Assembly (NCBI GenBank): GCA_032622095.1
Contig: CP136061.1
Location: forward strand, 196,212,935 to 196,276,934
Reading direction: 5' to 3'
Length of the DNA: 64,000 nucleotides
Origin: Siphonodentalium dalli
Lineage: Eukaryota > Mollusca > Scaphopoda > Gadilida > Siphonodentaliidae
In this document: in pieces, positions 55,794-64,000 of the stretch
Position numbering within the stretch: the first letter of the stretch is position 1
Layout: each line of letters starts with the position of its first letter
The notes under the pieces: model-generated
The model's database searches: none
Told to the model about the DNA's origin: nothing
Seen by the model: only the letters and a program-made list of their open reading frames with translations
Program-made: the position numbers and the translations under genes

Positions 55794-56129
55794 TTGCATA
55801 TATATGGTATTTGATATGTTACAACAATCATCATGACAAGTGCAGCTTGAAAGCAAAAGAGAATAGTAATCATTTGTATAAATAACAGTTTACTCCAAAT
55901 CACACATGTACAATACCTGAGATACCTGGCGTTGCCCGGGCTAAAAGGTAAGCAAACTCTTTATTGGATATTTTGACACGAACCACTGTGCCAGTGCAAG
56001 CCACTTTATCAATTTTAAACCACATCATTAGACTTCTCATACCTCGGAGATGACTATTTATGACTATTTATAGTTAGATATGGCAAGAAACGTGAGCAGA
56101 AAGTTATGGGGGTATGTTTTGTCCCATGT

Positions 56130-56530
56130 AGAAAGCCTTTGGACAGAGCGGGACAAGCGTTACAAAAGCTGATATATATAGACATACTTATTTCTAATGG
56201 TTACCTGCGTCTTAGTAGATACTTATAGAAGTGATTTTATTTCTTATCGCTATCTGCGTCCCAGTAGTAACCCATGGGACAGAGCGGGACAACGTTTATA
56301 GAACGTTTTTATTTCTAGTGGTTATCAGCGTCCCAGTAGTTACCATTGAGACAGAGCGGGACAAATGTTACAGAAGTTTGTAGAATCGTTTCTTTCTCTA
56401 CTGGTTATCTGCGTCCAAGTGGTAACCCTTGGGACAGAACGGGACAGGTGTTACAGAAGTTTATAGAATCGTTTTTTATTTCTAGTGATTATCTGCGTCC
56501 CAGTAGTAACCCTTGGGACAGAGCGGGCCT
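56130..56530 (+). repeat. ~75-85-bp tandem repeat, GGGACAGAGCGGGAC units
   Basis: Five diverged units with TGGGACAGAGCGGGAC, TTACAGAAG and ATCTGCGTCCCAGTAGTAAC recur to about 56530. Short frames here are artefacts. Confidence 0.75.
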
Positions 56531-57995
56531 AGTTTGATCCCGGGAACAATATGAGTGGGTCCAATTTCACGTGCGACTGTGTCCTTGACCTTGTCCTCGC
56601 TCATATACGCTCTTATAGACATGTATCTGGACCTCGACCGATCCGACTCAAATTTGGTATGTAGGCCTAATTTGGTCCCAGGAACAATATGGGCGGGTCC
56701 AATGTCCTTAAATTGCTATCGCCGTGTGAGCTTAATTTGTATCTATTTTTGTCAATCAAATCATTCTTAGTCGTGAAACACGAAAATCTTGCGAAACACA
56801 AAGCGCTAAGTTATGACATGATAACATCATAACTAAGTACAAAATAATCACGGCAAACAGAACCATAACATCCATAATACTGCGAGTGGCAAGCACTATT
56901 TTCTTACACATGGACTCGTAGTCGTCAATTCTGTGAAACGGTTTTTGGAACGTCCGAAAACAAAATTACGACTACAATTAGCTATTCGTAATTATAATCT
57001 GTAGTATTTCTTTTATTTCAATTATCCCTTAATAGCATTACCATTATATTTGTATTTTAACAGCTAGAATCCTACAGATATACGACTTCCAGTGATCAGA
57101 GAGATTCCACTTGTTGCATTTGTACGAAGTGTATATAGGGATTGTGAATGTGTTTCACTGGTAACTGCGTACCACGTAGATATTCGTCTGTGTTGTGTGA
57201 GTGGGACTAGACGTGGATAATGTTACTTGTAAATGTTTAATACATGTAGCCGATGAAACAGATATAATTGTTAGATTATTGATAACACGCTCTGTATGCA
57301 CCGGTCCACACATGTTGATTGTAGTAACATGCGACTTTTAATCCAGCACGTGATTTCCCACGCTATATGCGTCGATATGAGTATTATCTTAGTTTGGTGA
57401 TGTTACCTATAAATTAACCTACAACCTGTTTGTCAATAAAACAAATAAACTCCCAAATTCTAAGCAAAATTGTCATGTCTCGAAACAGCAACACCGTTGT
57501 ATGTGGTTATCAGTAAAGCGGACGTGGTACCGGGCGGTGCTTTGGTGTCTATCACCTCACACAACCCCATGTCCTATATATATGGTCGAACAATCACATT
57601 ATTGGTCAATGTCATGCCTGGAACAAGATTATTTTGAAATTTCAGACTGTGACATAGTTCCAATAGTTCAATTTTATAGTCAAAACTTGTCGTAAACTAT
57701 GTAGTTTCCAAGAGTAAAATATTCACCTACAAATTCAACCAATATTCTGATGCAACGGTCATGTCGAACTATTAAATGAGGTTTTGATCAATAATCTATC
57801 TATGCGGAATCATAGAGTAAGAACAAAATGTTTCGAAAATAGAATTATACCCCGTGTTTACAAGTAGAGAAAGTCGTACTCGCACAAGTAAGTCACTTAT
57901 AGACAACAAGCGTGTAGCATCACGTGATTACAGTCACCCGCACACGCACAGTCGCTAGACGCGGAATCTCTCTATTGTCTTTTCTTCCATTACAG

Positions 57996-58262
57996 AAACT
58001 AATCTACATGTGATAAGAGCAAAGACCATATGCGTGTCTCCTTCGAACGCCAGTTTGACATTGAATTGTAAATCAGGGAAAATTTCGGACATTTCTCTAA
58101 TATGTGGAAACACACAAATCGACATATGTCCGACCACAAACAAGTTTGTAGAAGGCATCTGCAAGACCAAGGGCGATAATTGGTGCGGGCTCAGTCAACA
58201 GGAGCTTCTTCTTTTACCTTTACAATGGGAATTAGCTATCTTAACTTTCCAGTGTAAACAAG
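57996..58262 (+). CDS. Gene B exon 2: SUEL-lectin-like domain
   Basis: A strong acceptor (CTTTTCTTCCATTACAG) and a donor (GGTACAG) bound a 267-nt phase 1-1 exon. Product: ICVSPSNASLTLNC, ISLIC, DIC, EGIC, NWCGLSQQEL, LQWELAILTFQC. The Cys order and the LQW ending match gene A exons 2 and 3. One Cys position (AC in LQWKLAC) is replaced here (LQWELAI), so a disulfide may be lost. No later exon of gene B was found in the window. Confidence 0.65.
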
Positions 58263-59640
58263 GTACAGTTATTTATCTGCTGTAGTTATTCGCATCCATC
58301 CAAATGCTTATCGGGCGATCATTATAGAATTACATACATTTATATCAGCTGGATACATGTATTTTGATTTCGAACGCAGCATGCTAATAAAGATACATGT
58401 AGCATGTTCGTATCCCCGCGTAGTCAATGACAAGCCATGCTCTATTATATTTCACCGAACAATTCTAACTTAAATCATGCATAATACATAACTGTATCCC
58501 AGTACCCCACCAACATAAACTGCTGGGCTGCTTATAGTCCATCCACAAGAAGTTAAAGTGATGTGAAACACTCCGGTAAGGTGAACAAATAGAAATGGAG
58601 AATAATCTTGTTCAAAGTAGTTATTTTTACAAATATTATATCTAAATTGACAACACACACCGTCATTCTGATATATTAATTAAACGCAGTGACTGCCGAT
58701 GGCGAAATCGTTTTCGTTAGTTTATCGCCGATAGAAGCGTCCCGATTCGAGTACTGATTCAATTGAAACTGTTTGGACTTGTGGAACGTCATCACATGGC
58801 ATCAACATTGCAATAGATTTGTTGCGTCACCACAATGAAATACCATACCAATGCAGTTAGGAAACACGATCCCTATTGTGTGCGATGGGAATCACGTGCT
58901 TGTGTCCTGAGTCTAATTGACACACGAACAATCTAATAGGTTTAGGAGGAACTCTATTGAGTTTACTATTCCTGTTGTATCTAGTTGTTGGATGCGAACC
59001 TAAGTAATGCATGGATACGTATCAGCATGTAGATGCTGCCACTAGATGAAGGCAGATGGACGGATGGGTGCACATTAGTGTGCTATTTACACTCAGTTGT
59101 ATACGTGTCACTACGAGTATACACTCGGGTCACAAATTAACAATGCTATATTAGTCTTGTAGCTTAGATGACACATCACATATACAGCTATATTATCACT
59201 ATAGCCTTACTCACTAATACCCCATACAAATTGGCGCACCTATACGTGCAGATGATGGGTGTAGACCAAGGCTCGACTTTCGACATACCGGAACGTTGGG
59301 TGAAACAATGTCTCAATGCTCTTTATTCAATCTAAACACTGAACTGACTCGATCCTTAGAAGTCTAAGATAAATATTTTGCCTTGAAAGGGGCGGGATAT
59401 AGATAATTCTACTCAAAAAAATATCACCGTCTTTAATAACGTTAAGACCAGGACGCCAAACTTGTTTCATAATTAAACCATGGCTGCCGTACACAGGCAG
59501 GGTAGGATTATTACATGACGGCACAGCGTGATACCCTATGCCCAGCACTTGCCAGCTAACTGATTGGCTACCAAATAAACGGAGCAATATCCCTATAAGA
59601 ACTCGTTAACAAAATTCTGCCCAGCCATTGCGGAATACTT
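58263..59640. other. Intron or downstream of gene B, no exon found
   Basis: It contains the second copy of the 9413-type repeat (58554-58740). I looked for a stalk, transmembrane or tail exon in phase 1 and saw none. Confidence 0.4.
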
Positions 59641-59660
59641 GATCTATACACTGAAATTAT

Positions 59661-60279
59661 TTGACCATGGCAAATGTGGAGATGAAATCTGACATCGGAG
59701 AGGAATTGGACTATAATGTGGATGTGGATATCATACCAAGTGGTCAACTACAGGTGAACTCTAAATCGTCAATTCAGAACACCCTGGATTCATTTGAAGG
59801 ATTGGCGCAGAAACGTCAACCGTTACTGACACTAAAGGCTCATGTGGTGGAATCCCTCGCTGAAGGGAGCACGGTTGATCCGCTAATACAGGTGACGTGC
59901 AAAAGATTGAACTTTGGAGACGAAGAAGTGAAAGGAAAGTTGCAGCCTGATATAGAGGACCTAGCCTGATATAAAGGACATAGTGAAAGAAAGCCAAAAC
60001 ACGTTATCACGGACCGTATTAGAAAAATTGGAGGCGGAGATAAGCGTGATGAATGCTGGTCTATCAGACATTACTAAGAGTGCGTTATTGGAACTACCAA
60101 TTAATCACCCACAAAGTGGTGGTGCTAGGAAGGAAATCATCGCAGGAACTAGAAGTATCAATAATAAATACACTAACAAACTGACTGAATTTCGGAGGGA
60201 ACTAGTGAACCCTAACTCTAGCATGCGCAGTCACCAAAACGGACACAACGGGAAACGCCCGAGATACAATCAATTCTAG
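59661..60279 (+). pseudogene. Broken ORF1-like protein upstream of the Penelope-like RT
   Basis: Two frames (59661-59969 and 59983-60279) join at an imperfect 19-bp tandem duplication (GCCTGATATAGAGGACCTA / GCCTGATATAAAGGACATA, about 59946-59983), which shifts the frame. The product would be about 200 residues: an acidic N-terminal half, a helical middle rich in Leu and Glu (TVLEKLEAEISVMNAGLSDI), and a basic polar end (HQNGHNGKRPRYNQF). The position 730 bp before the RT suggests an element-encoded first ORF. No family is recognised. Confidence 0.45.
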
Positions 60280-61010
60280 TAGATTCCGAGAGGACCACAG
60301 GGGGAACAGGAATGGAAGATACTTTCCTAATCAGTGAGAACGGAATATAACAAGTGAACTCATTTTTGGTGAGTAATAGCACACATGACATAGTGCTTCA
60401 TAATTTTGTTATTGCATATGGAATGTATTATAAATAAAATGTATTGGTATATTCAGTACATGTCTTGGTATATCTCGACCCTTCTTATATGTTATCTCGT
60501 GCTTATGATGTACATGGTTATTATACACAATAGACACGGAATTGGTTCACATGAGATCGGAAATGCTATATGTGATAGTCCGCTGCATGGTTTTCACTCA
60601 GTGCCCAGGTATATATATATCCATTGTCATCAAACCTCGTGAAATAAGCATGTTCAGACACAATAGAGTTTGATTCGCAGTTTTATGATTTATGATCGGC
60701 ATAAATTATATACATAGCTCTTGATGCGCAAGACGAATATGTCACTTTTGGTCACGTGACATGAAAATGGGCGGTTTCAAAATCTATTTGCCCCACTTTG
60801 ATAGTACACCAAACCACTGTACTAATGATCACCAGTCTATTTCTAGACCCGACCTGTTTCGACAGAGCTTCATTGCCTATACGGCTGACTATATACACTA
60901 ATTACTACCCAATACGGGTATACGTGTATTGAGACACACTGCCTATCCGGCTAACCAACTACACTTTGTACCCCAGACGGGTAAACGTTTGCTTTTAAAA
61001 TCAACGCTGT
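60280..61010 (+). other. Spacer between ORF1-like and RT frames
   Basis: Non-coding. The last 200 bp contain iterated phrases CTGCCTATCCGGCTAAC and GTACCCCAGACGGGTA, and a GACCTGTTTCGAC sequence. It may be element leader or terminal-repeat sequence. Confidence 0.4.
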
Positions 61011-62890
61011 ATGGTAACTATTATGGCGAGTAGACAATTCAACAGAAAAAGGAAAACAAGGAATAAACAGATTAAAATTCAGAAAATTTGTTCTAAATCT
61101 AAAATAGCCAAATCCAAAGATTTCAAAGTCGACACGGCTAAAAACTTTATCCGAAATCTTTCAAGCTACAGACTTGAACCAGATGAAATATTAGAATTGG
61201 CACTGGGTCTAAAATTTATACCAAGCCCACATATTGAACCTACACACATAATGACGGATTTTCGACGATTCGAACGCAACATGCGACTGAGGTTCTTATT
61301 TTCTGAGGCTTTGATGACAAAAGGATCACTAATTGAGCGTCACCCCTTTCTAACAAAGAAAGAATTCAGCCCACCAATGGGAAATAATACCCTGGAGAAC
61401 TACAGTTTTGCTACCAAAATGAATATATCTAACTATCAACCCATGGTGGCCAATAACCTTACAAAAGATATGAAAAAGGCTGTGAAAAAATTGAGAAACA
61501 ATGAAGATATTATAATACTCAAAGCAGATAAAAATAACACCACATGTGTGTTAAATAAAACAGATTATATCTCTGAAGGATTACGCCAACTGAATGACGG
61601 CATACATTATGAAGAAATTCCGGAGATCTTTGTGTTGGAAGCCCATCAATGCGTACTTACAGCCGTACACAAACTATACGAGTCTAAATCAATAGACGAA
61701 TGCACATATAAGTACTTATTTAACAGATCGGATAAAATAAAAATTCCGTATTTATACTTGCTTCCTAAAATCCATAAAGTTGGACATATTTTGGAGTCAA
61801 TTGATCCCGCCTTTAATGATACGAATGTGGATATACATGTACATGGAAGGCCGATAATAGCGCACTGTGGAGGGGCGACCGAGAAACTGGGGCGGTTTCT
61901 GGATTATTTTCTGCTACCAATAACTAAAACACAACCAACACACTTGAGGAATAGTCCTGACCTCATAAAATTACTGGAAGAAAGGGAATTCCCGAATGAT
62001 GTACTGATCGTAACATATGATATCACGAGCCTATATACGAATCTGAGATTTGATGACATTATTGATGCTCTCAGAATTGAATTGGACAATAACGCAAACA
62101 TTGTCTATAATACTCAACGTCCGAGTACTGACGAGTTGCTTGGGATTACTCAATTATTACTCACCAAAAATGAGTTCACATTTAATGGAAAAAGCTACAG
62201 ACAAATAGTAGGGGTACCGATGGGAAGCATACCGTCACCAGAAATCAGCGACATTGCCATACATGCACATATGACATATATGCAAAATTCTGGATCAATT
62301 TCCACATAAAAACAAGATATTATTGCATAAACGGTTTCGTGATGACGGAATCATATTATTCCATGGCTCTATATAAGGACGAGGCTATGCTACTTTTTAA
62401 GATTGCAAATTCTATGCACGATCTCTTAAACTTTACTTATGTTATCAGCGAAAAAGAGGCTGCCTTTTTGGATTTGGACATATATAAGGGACTGAACTTT
62501 GACAGTAGTAACAAATTGGACTTTAAATGTCATATTAAACAAACTGAAGCTTTTCAATATCTACACAGATCGTCTAACCACCCTACCAACAATTTTAGGT
62601 CGTTTGTACGAGGGGAATGTATACGATATCTGAGAAATTGCAATAATGAATCGGACTTTATTGCCAGGAGGGATATATTTGTGGTAAAACTACGGAAACG
62701 AGGATACTCTGGCTCAGAAATTCAACAATACATGGCTGGTATTAAATTCACAGATCGAAATTCCTACCTGACGAGGAGCGAAATGGGTACGAAACAGGGC
62801 ATACAGGGTGTGACTAAACACCGCCCGGACCAGCCCAGCCCAGCCCGGACCAGCCCGGACCAGCCCGGACCCCCCATATGGACTATATGA
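61011..62890 (+). pseudogene. Penelope-like element reverse transcriptase, frameshifted at the catalytic box
   Basis: The first frame (61011-62309, 432 residues) has a basic start, NLSSYRLEPDEI and GLKFIPSP (about 49-73), ILKADKNNT (169-177), YLLPKIHKVG (249-258), GRPIIA (279-284), YDITSLYTNL (336-345) and GVPMGS (401-406), all typical of Penelope-like RT. The RFRDDG catalytic box lies at 62332-62349 in a second frame, and the thumb resumes in a third (62339-62890; AFLDLDIYKG, SNHPTNNFRSF). So two frameshifts flank the active site and the copy is dead. No GIY-YIG endonuclease is seen; the last frame runs into satellite sequence. Confidence 0.85.
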
Positions 62891-64000
62891 GTGATTGTAA
62901 GGCCAATATAAGTGCAGGGGTGTCATGGAAACCCACTCAGGGTCGCTATTAATCCTCAAAATGCCGGCATCGGCGAAAATGTTCGCCGCGAAATGAAGCT
63001 AACAGCCCGGACCGCCCCTGCTGCGTACAGGTATGATTTTAGTATCCATACATGTGCGAGGGTGTTAATGAAACCCAAATACGCACGGAGAGTGGTCAAG
63101 GTCAAACGGAAGTGCCGCTTATTAACCCCTAAACTTCCCAGATTCAGCCAGAATAAAAAAATTGCGCCCCCAATAAACAAATTCACAGCCCGGACCCCCT
63201 TAATGTCCTCGTACTTCTAATAACTCCTTACATATGTGTTGTGGAACTACCCTCGACTACACTCAAGAAGATTCAAGGGCGAGTCGCCCACGAATGCCTG
63301 GCAATTAACCCCCAAAATGCCGCCATCGCCGATTATGTTTACCGATAACGACGCTGACAGCCCGGACCAGCCCGGACCATCCCAGTCCAGCGCGGACACC
63401 CCATATGGACTATATGAGTGATTTTAAGGCCAATATAAGTGCAGGGGTGTCATGGAAACCCACTCAGGGTCGCTGTTAACCCTCAAAATGCCGGCATCGG
63501 CGAAAATGTTCGCCGTGAAATGAAGCTAACAGCCCGGACCGCCCCTGCTGCGTCAAGGTGGGATTTTAGTATCCATACCTGTGCGGGGGTGTGAATGAAA
63601 TCCAAATACGCACGGAGAGTGGTCAAGGGCAAACGGAAGTGCCGCTTATTAACCCCTAAACTTCCCAGATTCAGCCAGAATTAAAAAATTGCGCCCCCAA
63701 TAAACAAATTCACAGCCCGGACCCCCTTAATGTCCTCGTACTTCTAATAACTCCTTACATATGTGTTGTGGAACTACCCTCGACTACACTCACGAAGATA
63801 CAATGGCGAGTCGCCCACGAATGCCTGGCAATTAACCCCCAAAATGCCGCCATCGCCGATTATGTTTACCGATAACGACGCTGAGAGCCCGGACCAGCCC
63901 GGACCATCCCAGTCCAGCCCGGACCCCCATAAGGACTATATGAGTGATTTTAAGGGCAATATGAGTGCAGGGGTGTCATGGAAACCCACTCAGGGTCGCT
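62820..64000 (+). repeat. ~527-bp satellite, at least 2.2 units, open at window end
   Basis: GACTATATGAGTGATT occurs at 62881, 63408 and 63934 (period 526-527). Each unit carries a CCCGGACCAG micro-repeat, GGGGTGTCATGGAAACCCAC, and a GCCGGCATCGGCGAAAATG block. Frames within it are not genes. It abuts the end of the Penelope-like thumb region. Confidence 0.9.

Noticed and set aside
60845-60880. Hammerhead-ribozyme-like sequence near GACCTGTTTCGAC
   Set aside because: Penelope-like elements often carry hammerheads, and the complement contains CGAAAC and GTC, but the conserved CUGAUGA core is not intact and the orientation is opposite to the RT.

Overview
This is eukaryotic nuclear DNA. It is intron-bearing, rich in AT and dominated by repeats. 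The mix of transposon types (a Ngaro-like tyrosine-recombinase retrotransposon with an SGNH hydrolase domain, a Penelope-like element, Helitron-like tandem-core repeats, a giant foldback and many MITEs) and the lectin-like receptor genes suggest a marine invertebrate, most likely a lophotrochozoan such as a mollusc. The species cannot be told from sequence alone.

Layout. 1-5.5 kb: a degenerate Ngaro-like element on the minus strand (Gag-like, RT-RNase H, tyrosine recombinase, SGNH hydrolase), broken by an internal deletion and frameshifts. 5.5-13.7 kb: interlocking inverted repeats with TTA-flanked ends, short palindromes, a TTAA-flanked MITE and a LINE remnant. 13.737-19.866 kb: a 6.1-kb foldback element with arms of about 1.8 kb around a ~42-bp minisatellite; a paralogous repeat gives its empty site. 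20-21.4 kb: a TA-flanked MITE and sparse DNA.

21.5-36.1 kb: the best-supported host gene (gene A, plus strand), put together here from splice signals and matching phases. It has a signal-peptide exon, two cysteine-rich exons resembling SUEL/rhamnose-binding lectin domains, a Thr-rich stalk exon, a transmembrane exon, a small juxtamembrane exon and a long cytoplasmic-tail exon with 13 tyrosines. The intron before the transmembrane exon holds a five-unit head-to-tail array of Helitron-like repeats. 54.8-58.3 kb: the first two exons of a paralogue (gene B), again signal peptide plus lectin-like domain; the rest was not found before the window ends.

Between the genes, 36-54 kb holds a C2H2 zinc-finger relic, Helitron-like elements on the minus strand, a nearly identical 2,256-bp tandem duplication, palindromes, an unassigned minus-strand exon candidate and dispersed repeats. 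59.6-64 kb holds a broken possible ORF1, a frameshifted Penelope-like reverse transcriptase and a ~527-bp satellite running off the window.

The most interesting points are (1) the pair of lectin-like receptor genes with a tyrosine-rich tail, and (2) a repeat family with 5'-TC and 3'-hairpin-CTAG ends, CTAG/TC head-to-tail junctions, and core units packed with TCAAGGTCA, the extended half-site bound by NR5A/ERR-type nuclear receptors. All assignments are by eye. No database search was possible.
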